DNA from: Clostridiales bacterium
GTDB lineage: Bacteria > Bacillota > Clostridia > Christensenellales > CAG-314
Assembly (NCBI GenBank): GCA_004558105.1
Contig: SFEB01000024.1
Location: 1-15,937, forward strand
Direction: 5' to 3'
DNA length: 15,937 nucleotides
Shown here: piece by piece, positions 6,612-13,184 of the stretch
How the letters are laid out: each line of letters opens with the position of its first letter
Numbering within the stretch: the first letter of the stretch is position 1
Position numbers and translations under genes: made by a program
Notes under the pieces: generated by a model
What the model saw: the letters and a program-made list of their open reading frames with translations, nothing else
What the model was told of the DNA's origin: nothing
Databases searched by the model: none

Positions 6612-8070
6612 TGTTTTTATCTCCGCCCGTGCCGCCGTTGTCGGCAGAAATCTTTAACTCGGGATACTTGACGCGTTCGTGTTTTGTGCCGAGGTAAGTA
6701 GAAATAATCGTCTGTTTAATTATGTCTATTTCTTTCATCGACAACTCGCTGTTGTCAAATTGACCGAAACTCATACGCTCCGACACGATACCGTCCACTA
6801 CCTTTTCCGCCGCGTTTTTATCCGAAACCGACAAGGCGCGTAAAGTCGCTTCGCAGGAGTCGGCTATCATCAATATACTGTTTATCTTGGATACCGGCGC
6901 AGGTCCGTCGTAGCAGTAATTAGCGACGGAAAGTTCGCCCTCGGTGTATTTTTTTGCTTTAAGATAAAAGAATTTCATTACGAAAGTGCCGTGATGTTCT
7001 ACTATCGCGCTTTCAATTTCCGGCGGCAAACGGTAAGCCTTTGCAAGGCTGACGCCGTAGCTGACGTGGTTTTTTAAGAAAGAAACGCTTATCTCGGGTG
7101 CAATTTCGTTGTGAGGATTGTAGCCGTCGGCTTGATTTTCGCTGAAATATGCGGGGTTCTGAAGTTTGCCTATGTCATGGTAACAGCCCGCCGCACGGGC
7201 AAGATACGTGTTTTCGCCTATCGCCATTGCGCATGCTTCGGCGTAGTTAGCAACCGTAAGGCTGTGACTGAACGTACCCGGCGCTTCTTTAAGCAGTCTT
7301 ACCAGCAACGGGTGATTTGTGTTGGCAAGTTCCGCAAGACGGAAGTTGGTGGTAATATTAAATATTCTTTCCAGCAGCGGAACCAGCAAAAACATTGCCA
7401 TTATATCGAAAATTCCGCCCAGACACGACATACATGCGTCGCGGGTATAAGTCAACCAACTGAATTCTGCGGTTATACCGTCGAAAATAAAGTAGAACAG
7501 CGTTACGACCAAAATACTCGTTACCGCTATCTTCAACGCCGTTACCAGGTAACTCAGTCTGTCTTTGTGGCTTTTTTCGCTGAACATCACAACCGTTATC
7601 GTCGCAAGTCCCAAAAACAAGCAGACCAACGCTTCCAACTGAGTTATCGACGTTTCGAAAACGTAGTGCGAGATAAAAAATATCAACAGTTGCGATATAT
7701 TGACGTAAGCGGCGATTTTAATGCCCACCAACTGCGTCAGAATAAGTATGCACATTGCCAGAGGCGCAAAACAGTAATTGATTTTTATCGTAAAATGCAT
7801 AACCACGTAACTGATGACGAACACCGTGTATATCGCACCCACTTTTCTTACGCAGTTTTTCTTTTTGCCTTCCGCCTTAAAAAAGAATATGACGAAAAAA
7901 ACGAAAAACACGGCGATAAGAGCGCAGTACGCCGTTATCGGTATCCACTGCCCATTCTTATACGCGTTTTTCAGCACTGTAAACAGCAAAAAAACCAGCA
8001 TGACGATATAAGTCACTACCGTCAGCAGGGCAATTTGCAGTTTTTGTTTAGAATTTACTTCTGTTTTCAT
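6601..8070 (-). CDS. pgpH: PgpH-type HD phosphohydrolase (cyclic di-AMP), short form without extracellular domain
   Basis: PgpH (YqfF) proteins are membrane phosphodiesterases that hydrolyse the second messenger c-di-AMP. The C-terminal HD domain is complete: H269 (GTFSHSLTVAN), H298-D299 (CYHDIGKL), H320 (NPHNE), H359-H360 (EHHGT) and D404 (MIADSCEA). The N-terminal half has about seven or eight membrane segments (roughly 13-33, 43-63, 77-95, 97-120, 122-138, 142-163, 172-197, 214-235), matching the 7TM-7TMR_HD region. At 489 residues it is much shorter than typical PgpH (about 700 or more). The usual first helix plus large extracellular 7TMR-HDED domain are missing. The ATG at 8070 has a good RBS (AAAGGAGTAAAG) and follows phoH by 18 nt, so the short form looks genuine rather than a mis-called start. 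Location between phoH and ybeY supports the assignment. Confidence 0.92.
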   Translation of the reverse strand: MKTEVNSKQKLQIALLTVVTYIVMLVFLLFTVLKNAYKNGQWIPITAYCALIAVFFVFFVIFFFKAEGKKKNCVRKVGAIYTVFVISYVVMHFTIKINYCFAPLAMCILILTQLVGIKIAAYVNISQLLIFFISHYVFETSITQLEALVCLFLGLATITVVMFSEKSHKDRLSYLVTALKIAVTSILVVTLFYFIFDGITAEFSWLTYTRDACMSCLGGIFDIMAMFLLVPLLERIFNITTNFRLAELANTNHPLLVRLLKEAPGTFSHSLTVANYAEACAMAIGENTYLARAAGCYHDIGKLQNPAYFSENQADGYNPHNEIAPEISVSFLKNHVSYGVSLAKAYRLPPEIESAIVEHHGTFVMKFFYLKAKKYTEGELSVANYCYDGPAPVSKINSILMIADSCEATLRALSVSDKNAAEKVVDGIVSERMSFGQFDNSELSMKEIDIIKQTIISTYLGTKHERVKYPELKISADNGGTGGDKNNAN

Positions 8071-8088
8071 CTTTACTCCTTTGTTTTT

Positions 8089-9057
8089 TTAGTTTCTATC
8101 CGTTTTTTCGCTCCTCTCGTAAGCCTTTACTATTGCCTGAACGAGCGGATGACGAACGACGTCTTTTTCAGTCAGCGCGGTAACCGATATTCCCTCGATA
8201 TTCTTAAGAATACCGACAGCCTCGCGTAAACCGCTCTTTTTCCCTTCCGGCAGGTCGGTCTGCGTGAGGTCGCCCGTCACCACCATGCGGCTGTTTTCGC
8301 CCAGACGCGTCAAAAACATTTTCATTTGCTCGCGCGTGGTGTTTTGCGCTTCGTCAAGAATGATAAAAGCGTTGGACAACGTGCGTCCGCGCATATACGC
8401 AAGCGGCGCAACCTCTATCGCTCCGCGTTCTATCAGTTTTTGATAACTCTCAAGCCCGAACATCTCCTGAAGTCCGTCGTAAAGCGGACGAAGATACGGA
8501 TTGACTTTTTCCTGCAGATCGCCCGGCAAAAAACCGAGTTTTTCTCCCGCCTCGACGGCAGGCCGCGTCAAAATGATTTTATCAATCTGTTTTGCCTTGT
8601 AAGCAGAAGCGGCAAGCGCTACGGCAAGATAGGTTTTACCCGTACCCGCAGGACCTACGGCGATGGTGACGATACTCTTTTTTATCGCCTCCACGTACTT
8701 CTTCTGCCCGACCGTTTTAGACTTGATAAGCTTTCCGCGGGTAGTGACCGCCACGACGTCGTTGAGCAGTTGATCGACTTCGTCAAGTCTTCCGTCACGG
8801 GCGCAATCGCACAAATACGTCACCCGTCCTATATCTATTGCGTCTTCTTTGTTGATAAACTCGATAATTTTTCTTACTACTTGTCCGGCAAGTTCCACGT
8901 CCTTTTCGTCGCCGGAAAAACAAAGTTCTCCCTTGACGTTGAGTACGTCCACGTTCAGTTTTCTTTTAATCTCGTTGACGTTTTCGTCGTACGGACCGAA
9001 CAGTTTGATAAGAACGTCAAAGTCCGGCGTTTCTATTTTTTTTACAACGTTTGCCAA
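8089..9057 (-). CDS. phoH: PhoH-like ATPase
   Basis: This 322-residue P-loop ATPase of the PhoH family is probably involved in RNA metabolism or ribosome maturation, given its constant linkage to ybeY; the exact role is not settled. It shows Walker A GPAGTGKT (135-142), Walker B FIILDEAQN (D235-E236) and a downstream VVTGDLTQTDLP sensor region. An N-terminal KH-like segment (about 10-70) is suggested by its pattern. The start is TTG: GGAGG lies 5 nt upstream, inside the last codons of yqfD, and no ATG is better placed. It is separated from yqfD by 1 nt. Confidence 0.95.
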   Translation of the reverse strand: MANVVKKIETPDFDVLIKLFGPYDENVNEIKRKLNVDVLNVKGELCFSGDEKDVELAGQVVRKIIEFINKEDAIDIGRVTYLCDCARDGRLDEVDQLLNDVVAVTTRGKLIKSKTVGQKKYVEAIKKSIVTIAVGPAGTGKTYLAVALAASAYKAKQIDKIILTRPAVEAGEKLGFLPGDLQEKVNPYLRPLYDGLQEMFGLESYQKLIERGAIEVAPLAYMRGRTLSNAFIILDEAQNTTREQMKMFLTRLGENSRMVVTGDLTQTDLPEGKKSGLREAVGILKNIEGISVTALTEKDVVRHPLVQAIVKAYERSEKTDRN

Positions 9058-9058
9058 A

Positions 9059-10186
9059 TTAACCTCCGATTGCTACGTTTTTAATTATCTTCGCTTTTGC
9101 CGTTACGAACGTATCATTCCCCACCGTATCGGTAGAATAAACGATTTCTTGTAATTCGTTGCTACCCGTTGCCGCTTTCAGCCCTTCGTAGGCTTGCAGT
9201 TTTAGTCTCTCGTAACAACTTTCCAAAGTGTTTTCGCGCACGACGGTTTTAGTCTCGAAAACCGTCTGATACTCCACCGTAATACCGAGCGGAAAGAGTT
9301 TTTTTACCGTGGTTTGCGTGCTGTACTCCTTAAAGTCTATTTCCCTGTCGTATCGGGTGAAATAGTTGAAAATTTTCAACCTTTTTCGTCTTAATACGTT
9401 ACCCGTGGGGGTACTTTCTATCGTAGTGGGCATAAATCTGACGGAATGAGAGCAGGTCGTTTCCGCCCATACTTCGCCCATTGCCGTTGCCGTTTCTTCG
9501 GTGCCGTCGGCGAAAGTATTTTGTCCCCGTATCAGCACTTGTCCCTTTTTAACCGCGTCGCCGACCGAGACCAGCGGCGTTCCGTTAAGAACGAGTATTC
9601 TCGTCACGACTCCGTCGCAGGAAGCAACTATATCTCTCGGCGTCGTTAAGTCGTCAGGCTGCGGGGCGGTGGATAGCGTTTCTACGGTAATAAAAAGTTT
9701 GCTTCCCTTCTTTTCCGCAAAAGCGTACTTGACGTCCGGCAAAGAGACGCAGAGAGCGTTTTCCGTTTCGTCCAAGTCAACGGAACGCATATTGCAGCCC
9801 TTTTTTACCCCGATTTTTTCCAGCGCCGCAACGATATCCGACGTCAGGACTTCGGGAGCGTTTATTTCGATTTCCAGGCATGTACTACTCAGAATAACCG
9901 CCGCCAGAATAGCGACCGCTATAAGCGAAAAAGCGATTGCCCGCCGTTTAAAGGCTTTAAAAATTTTGGACAAACCCACTTCACCTATTATCTCAGTATT
10001 ATACCACTTTTTTTTCAGATAGGCAACTACCTTGGCACATTCTTTGCTTTTTACGCAAAAAGTTATGCGTTTTTTATCCAAAAACCGTATGTCGGACAGT
10101 TCGAAACCGAGGTTCTCCAATTCGCACACGGCGCGACAGAGATTTAATCCTTCGACCTGTATTTGAGTTTTAAACGACAGACTCAT
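9059..10186 (-). CDS. yqfD: Sporulation protein YqfD
   Basis: YqfD is a sporulation membrane protein found in endospore-formers and expressed in the mother cell in Bacillus. The 375 residues begin with a cytoplasmic domain (1-80), followed by one membrane segment (about 84-102, AIAFSLIAVAILAAVILS) and a large extracytoplasmic part. That part contains a lipoyl/barrel-sandwich-like stretch (CDGVVTRILVLNGTPLVSVG, then VKKGQVLIRG) typical of the family. The start follows GGAGGTGGGAT and overlaps yqfC by 17 nt. Its last codons contain the phoH Shine-Dalgarno. The molecular role is not well defined. Confidence 0.95.
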   Translation of the reverse strand: MSLSFKTQIQVEGLNLCRAVCELENLGFELSDIRFLDKKRITFCVKSKECAKVVAYLKKKWYNTEIIGEVGLSKIFKAFKRRAIAFSLIAVAILAAVILSSTCLEIEINAPEVLTSDIVAALEKIGVKKGCNMRSVDLDETENALCVSLPDVKYAFAEKKGSKLFITVETLSTAPQPDDLTTPRDIVASCDGVVTRILVLNGTPLVSVGDAVKKGQVLIRGQNTFADGTEETATAMGEVWAETTCSHSVRFMPTTIESTPTGNVLRRKRLKIFNYFTRYDREIDFKEYSTQTTVKKLFPLGITVEYQTVFETKTVVRENTLESCYERLKLQAYEGLKAATGSNELQEIVYSTDTVGNDTFVTAKAKIIKNVAIGG

Positions 10187-10439
10187 ATCCCACCTCCGCT
10201 ATTATGCCGACCACGAGGGCGTACCCGCGTGAAAAACGGTTGAGAATAAGATTTTTTCCGCTTACGAAAAACAAGCGGTTTGCCGTCGCTTTAAATACTA
10301 TTTTCTCCGAAGAAAAAGATTTTAGACCTTTGTGACCTTCGATAACGACGGCGTCGTCGCCGTATAAAACACAACGGAGTTTGACGAGAGCGTTAAAAGA
10401 CAAATCCTGCTCGGTATATTCTTTGTTACCCCTTTGCAT
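10170..10439 (-). CDS. yqfC: Sporulation protein YqfC (YabP/YqfC family)
   Basis: This 89-residue protein of the YabP/YqfC family is the first gene of the operon. The family pattern is seen in LRCVLYGDDAVVIEGHKGLKSF..EKIVFKATANRLFFVSGKNL: short beta strands around a central IEGHKG turn. The ATG has a good RBS (GAGGTGAAAT). It overlaps yqfD by 17 nt, as in other spore-formers, where the two are co-expressed under sigma-E. A matching promoter lies immediately upstream. The exact function in sporulation is unknown. Confidence 0.93.
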   Translation of the reverse strand: MQRGNKEYTEQDLSFNALVKLRCVLYGDDAVVIEGHKGLKSFSSEKIVFKATANRLFFVSGKNLILNRFSRGYALVVGIIAEVGYESVV

Positions 10440-10453
10440 ATTTCACCTCGCTA

Positions 10454-10482
10454 AGTATATGCGGGCGAAATAAAAAGTATTT
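10454..10482 (-). promoter_or_regulatory. Sigma-E-like sporulation promoter of the yqfC operon
   Basis: The minus strand has AAATACT (10482-10476), a 14-bp spacer, and CATATACT (10461-10454). The -10 matches the mother-cell sigma-E consensus CATACAMT at seven of eight positions, and the spacer is in the expected 13-15 range. It lies about 15 nt before the yqfC start and fits the known sigma-E control of yqfCD in Bacillus. No strong sigma-A promoter was seen there, so vegetative expression of era and recO must come from somewhere else, perhaps read-through. Confidence 0.6.
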
Positions 10483-10486
10483 TTGC

Positions 10487-10513
10487 AAAAAAAACCGCCG
10501 CTGTACGCGACGG
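10487..10513 (-). terminator. Terminator of the NYN-domain gene
   Basis: On the minus strand CCGTCGC (10513-10507), a GTACA loop, and GCGGCGG (10501-10495) are followed by eight T residues. It lies 30 nt after the NYN gene stop and immediately before the yqfC promoter. Confidence 0.88.
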
Positions 10514-10542
10514 AATAAATACGCAATTTTAATTGTTTTTAA

Positions 10543-11136
10543 CTAATTGTTTTTAACGGCGTTGTCCAACAATTGTTGAATTTCGTCAATGAGCAAACTC
10601 TCGGAATCTTCGGAACCGTCCGTTTCCGCCCCCCTCTTGTCGGCAGGAAGAATCATATCGCCTACCATGTTTTTACCGGCAGACTTTCTCTGGGGTTTGA
10701 TAACGTCCACAAGCCCGATATCGATAACGTCGTCGATAAACTCTCTCGATTCCTCGTCGGCGTTGTCCAGAGCGATGACCGAAATACCCTTGCGGTGAAG
10801 TTTAGAATACAGATAAACCATATCCGCAGGCGCGGCTATGACGCACACGGCGTCAATATTCTGAGTATAAACGACGTCCATTACGTCGACAAAAATACGA
10901 GTATCAAAGACTTTGGAACCGCGTTTTTTTACGCGCATCGGCGTTGTCGTGTCAAAGCCGTAACTGTTTGCGCGGGAGATAATGGCGACGTGCTTGCGAT
11001 CGGAAACGCCGTAAACCTTGCCGTAAACTATATTGCCCCTTGTTTTAAGTTCTTCGATGGCGTTATCAAAATACATAGTATTGATATTGCAGTTATCAAG
11101 GTCAATAAACAGCGCAATGTTTTTGTCGTTTTCCAT
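10543..11136 (-). CDS. NYN-domain (PIN-like) protein, LabA/DUF88 type
   Basis: This is a 197-residue protein whose first 140 residues form a NYN domain, a PIN-like fold found in putative RNases. Acidic residues are visible at D12 and D14 (LFIDLDNCN), D84 and D87 (IFVDVMD) and D105 (AAPADM). The usual SGDSDF-like loop is replaced by AAPADM, which keeps only the last Asp, so activity may be altered. The C-terminal tail (about 150-197) is polar and acidic, ending in a short amphipathic helix (LLIDEIQQLLDNAV). The start is ATG at 11136, 5 nt after GGAGG. A TTG 12 nt upstream lies in the Shine-Dalgarno and is rejected. It has its own promoter and terminator. Substrate unknown. Confidence 0.85.
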   Translation of the reverse strand: MENDKNIALFIDLDNCNINTMYFDNAIEELKTRGNIVYGKVYGVSDRKHVAIISRANSYGFDTTTPMRVKKRGSKVFDTRIFVDVMDVVYTQNIDAVCVIAAPADMVYLYSKLHRKGISVIALDNADEESREFIDDVIDIGLVDVIKPQRKSAGKNMVGDMILPADKRGAETDGSEDSESLLIDEIQQLLDNAVKNN

Positions 11137-11159
11137 AAATACCTCCAAAAAACAATGGT

Positions 11160-11188
11160 ATTATACACCAAAAAAACCTATTTGTCTA
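11160..11188 (-). promoter_or_regulatory. Sigma-A promoter of the NYN-domain gene
   Basis: The minus strand has TAGACA (11188-11183), a 17-bp spacer, and TATAAT (11165-11160). The -35 lies inside the last codons of the upstream glycosylase gene. Near-consensus, 24 nt before the start codon. Confidence 0.8.
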
Positions 11189-11993
11189 TAATTCTAAAAA
11201 AATAAAATAAATATTGTTGCGCAATACCCGCATTTTTCCCGAACAAATCGACGAAGTAGTCTGAAATTTTGTTATCCGCAAGCCCGGTCTCGAATTCCGC
11301 ATGGTACACCTTTTTTATCCATGTATCCACGGGGAAAACGTCGCCGCGGTGCATTCCGAACAGCAAAATACAATCGGCAACCTTCGGTCCTATACCCTTC
11401 AACGACAACAGAATTTTTCTTGCCGTCGCAGTGTCGGAGTTTTTCAACTCGTCAAAATCAAAATCGTCGTACAGTTTTTTAGCCGTCTCGGCAAGGTACG
11501 CCGCTCTGTAGCCCGCGCCTATACTCGCGAAAAACCCTTCGTCTTTGCCTGCCATAACTTTCGGTTCGGGAAAAGCAAAACCGTATTCCGTTTTTTTGCC
11601 GAGCGCGGCACAAAGTCTTTCGATAATGAGCTGAATACGCTTAATATTGTTGTTTGCGGAAATTATAAACGAAATTATCGTTTCGTACAAATCCTGTCTT
11701 AATATACGGATACCGCTGCCAAAAGCGGTCGCGCGTTTCATTACCTCTTTTTTACACGACAGTTCTTCGATAATTTTGCCGTAGTCGGCGGTTAAATCGA
11801 AAAAGTTTTTAAAATACTCTTCGTCGTCCGTATTAACAGAATAGCCGCATTCCGATTTTTTCACGACTGCAAACTTGTCGCGGCTGGCTACCGTGTAGTC
11901 CCCTTCCGCCGACTTTTTATAACGAAAAATCTGACCGCATTCGAAAGTGTCGGTGGGATTGAAAAATTTACCGTCGATAAAAAAAGTTGACAT
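11178..11993 (-). CDS. ogg: 8-oxoguanine DNA glycosylase (OGG1-type, HhH-GPD)
   Basis: This is a base-excision repair enzyme that removes 8-oxoguanine paired with C and nicks the abasic strand. The 271 residues carry the OGG N-terminal domain (TFECGQIFRYK at 16-26). The helix-hairpin-helix GPD domain follows, with LKGIGPKVADCILLFGM (catalytic Lys K204) and FPVDTW (catalytic Asp D223). The layout is that of bacterial relatives of eukaryotic OGG1 rather than of MutM or AGOG. The ATG has a weak upstream Shine-Dalgarno (AGAGG, 9 nt). No promoter was seen between it and the terminator at 12036-12067, so expression may depend on read-through from the ribosomal operon. Its 3' end overlaps the NYN promoter. 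Confidence 0.93.
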   Translation of the reverse strand: MSTFFIDGKFFNPTDTFECGQIFRYKKSAEGDYTVASRDKFAVVKKSECGYSVNTDDEEYFKNFFDLTADYGKIIEELSCKKEVMKRATAFGSGIRILRQDLYETIISFIISANNNIKRIQLIIERLCAALGKKTEYGFAFPEPKVMAGKDEGFFASIGAGYRAAYLAETAKKLYDDFDFDELKNSDTATARKILLSLKGIGPKVADCILLFGMHRGDVFPVDTWIKKVYHAEFETGLADNKISDYFVDLFGKNAGIAQQYLFYFFRIIDK

Positions 11994-12035
11994 GCCTTTT
12001 CGCCTCTTTTCATTCGTTTTGCCGTTTTTACGTAA

Positions 12036-12067
12036 TAAAAAACGAGCAGTCGTCCGACGACCGCTCG
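12036..12067 (-). terminator. Terminator of the rplU-prp-rpmA operon
   Basis: On the minus strand CGAGCGGTCGTC (12067 inward) pairs with GACGACTGCTCG, closed by one base with a single internal mismatch, and is followed by a run of six T residues. It lies just after the rpmA stop and is a strong intrinsic terminator. Confidence 0.9.
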
Positions 12068-12080
12068 CAATAAAGTCCTT

Positions 12081-12359
12081 TTAAGCTTCGGGGTAAACGC
12101 TGACTTGTTTATCCTTCTTGCCTTTGCGTTCAAACTTGACGATGCCGTCAATCAGAGCGTACAACGTATCGTCTTTGCCGATACCTACGTTGTTGCCCGG
12201 ATGCATGGCAGTGCCGCGTTGACGAACTAAAATATTGCCTGCCAAAACGAATTGACCGTCCGCACGCTTGGCTCCGAGTCTTTGGCTTGCACTATCTCTA
12301 CCGTTCTTAGAACTACCCATACCTTTTTTATGGGCGAACAATTGAATATTAATAAACAT
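12081..12359 (-). CDS. rpmA: 50S ribosomal protein L27 with cleavable N-terminal extension
   Basis: L27 sits at the peptidyl transferase centre, where its N-terminal tail reaches the tRNA ends. The 92 residues start MFINIQLFAHKKGMGSSKNG. In Firmicutes the first residues (here MFINIQLF) are removed by the protease Prp between F8 and A9, exposing AHKKG. The match to the known xNxQxF-A cleavage pattern is clear. The rest (RLGAKRADGQFVLAGNILVR, GIGKDDTLYALIDG) is typical. It overlaps prp by 11 nt and has a good RBS (GGAGG, 7 nt). The obg gene often found downstream is not here; a terminator and ogg follow instead. Confidence 0.98.
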   Translation of the reverse strand: MFINIQLFAHKKGMGSSKNGRDSASQRLGAKRADGQFVLAGNILVRQRGTAMHPGNNVGIGKDDTLYALIDGIVKFERKGKKDKQVSVYPEA

Positions 12360-12687
12360 CTTTGACCTCCAAACTAATGAAATCGGAAAAACTCTCTCTC
12401 AGGTCGCTCACTCCGCACAACATAGTGTTGAGAATAACGTCGCAATCGTGGCGCTCGTCCCGCGACAACTCTTGTTCGAAAGAAATTTCCAGATACCCTC
12501 TCGCCTCGTCAACTTTATACCTTACGTTGACTCCGACAACGGTCAGCAGTCCGAGTAAAGCGGTTTGTACGATGCTGGACAGCGCCGCGCAAACGATATC
12601 TTCTCCCTCTACGCCATACCCCGTATGCCCGTCGCACACGACGCTGACGATACTGCCGTCTTTTTTAGTGATTTTAACGTCCGTCAT
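12349..12687 (-). CDS. prp: Ribosomal-processing cysteine protease Prp
   Basis: Prp (YsxB) removes the N-terminal extension of L27, a step needed for ribosome assembly in Firmicutes. The 112 residues show the catalytic pair H21 (CDGHTGYG) and C33 (GEDIVCAALSSIVQT), at the positions expected from characterised homologues (H22 and C34 in Staphylococcus aureus). It lies 7 nt after rplU, overlaps rpmA by 11 nt, and has a modest RBS (AGGA). Its substrate is encoded directly downstream and carries a fitting cleavage site, which strongly supports the assignment. Confidence 0.96.
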   Translation of the reverse strand: MTDVKITKKDGSIVSVVCDGHTGYGVEGEDIVCAALSSIVQTALLGLLTVVGVNVRYKVDEARGYLEISFEQELSRDERHDCDVILNTMLCGVSDLRESFSDFISLEVKDVY

Positions 12688-12694
12688 GACAGTC

Positions 12695-12997
12695 CTATTT
12701 TATCTCAACTATTTTAAGTTTCGTATAGGGTTGTCTGTGACCTTGTCTTTTGCGGATGTTTTTCTTGGCTTTGTAGGTGAAAATGTTAAGTTTTGCACCC
12801 TTACCATGTTCAACAACTTCCACCGTGACGGAAACAGCCTTAGCTTGGTCTCCCGTCTTGACCGTATTTTCATCGGCAACCAGAATAGCGTCCAAAGCGA
12901 CCTTCTCGCCTACTTGCGCATTGAGTTTTTCTACCGACAAAATCTGATCCTTGGTGACTTTATACTGTTTGCCACCCGTGACAACGATTGCGTACAT
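12695..12997 (-). CDS. rplU: 50S ribosomal protein L21
   Basis: L21 is a 23S rRNA-binding protein of the large subunit. The 100 residues are the usual length and typical in sequence (MYAIVVTGGKQYKVTKDQIL at the N-terminus; FTYKAKKNIRKRQGHRQPYT near the C-terminus, the conserved KRKKxxRxxGHRQ motif). The ATG follows GGAGG at 6 nt. It is the first gene of the rplU-prp-rpmA operon and is preceded by a structured leader and a consensus promoter. Confidence 0.98.
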   Translation of the reverse strand: MYAIVVTGGKQYKVTKDQILSVEKLNAQVGEKVALDAILVADENTVKTGDQAKAVSVTVEVVEHGKGAKLNIFTYKAKKNIRKRQGHRQPYTKLKIVEIK

Positions 12998-13069
12998 ACG
13001 TTACCTCCTCTAACCAGTCTCGCTGAAGCAAGGTGGCGTAAAGCTCTTTAACCTTCTTCAAGCGGCTCG
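12998..13069 (-). promoter_or_regulatory. L21-type ribosomal protein leader
   Basis: The roughly 70-nt untranslated leader can fold into a long hairpin: CGCTTGAAGAAGG (13064-13052) with CCTTGCTTCAGCG (13033-13021). This makes three 4-bp helices separated by single-base bulges. Inside it AAAG and CTTT can form an inner helix. Position, length and shape fit the L21 leader class described upstream of rplU in Firmicutes, thought to mediate autoregulation. I recognise it by position and folding, not by a covariance search. Confidence 0.68.
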
Positions 13070-13075
13070 CAGAGT

Positions 13076-13104
13076 ACTTTACCACAATTCGTACATTTTG
13101 TCAA
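13076..13104 (-). promoter_or_regulatory. Sigma-A promoter of rplU operon
   Basis: The minus strand has TTGACA (13104-13099), a 17-bp spacer, and TAAAGT (13081-13076). The -35 is perfect and the start site would fall near 13069, just ahead of the leader hairpin. Confidence 0.85.
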
Positions 13105-13123
13105 ATATTTTTCAACAACCTTT

Positions 13124-13153
13124 TGTATTTTTACGAATTTTTTGCAGATACTA
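13124..13153 (+). promoter_or_regulatory. Weak candidate promoter of the Cys-rich gene pair, possibly forespore-type
   Basis: TGTATT (13124-13129), a 17-bp spacer and GATACTA (13147-13153) lie just upstream of the first plus-strand gene. The -10 is one base from the CATACTA box of sigma-G, but the -35 fits poorly. It can also be read as a weak sigma-A promoter (TTGTAT-18-GATACT). Promoter class is therefore unresolved. Confidence 0.3.
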
Positions 13154-13184
13154 AGCTAAAACCATCAAAAAAGGAGACTTTACT

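Noticed and set aside
7111..8229. 372-codon plus-strand frame opposite pgpH and the end of phoH
   Set aside because: Antisense shadow. The product is rich in Arg, Gln and Tyr with no recognisable domain, whereas the minus strand encodes conserved PgpH and PhoH.
11137..11148. TTG start four codons upstream for the NYN gene
   Set aside because: It overlaps the Shine-Dalgarno of the ATG at 11136, which is ideally spaced.
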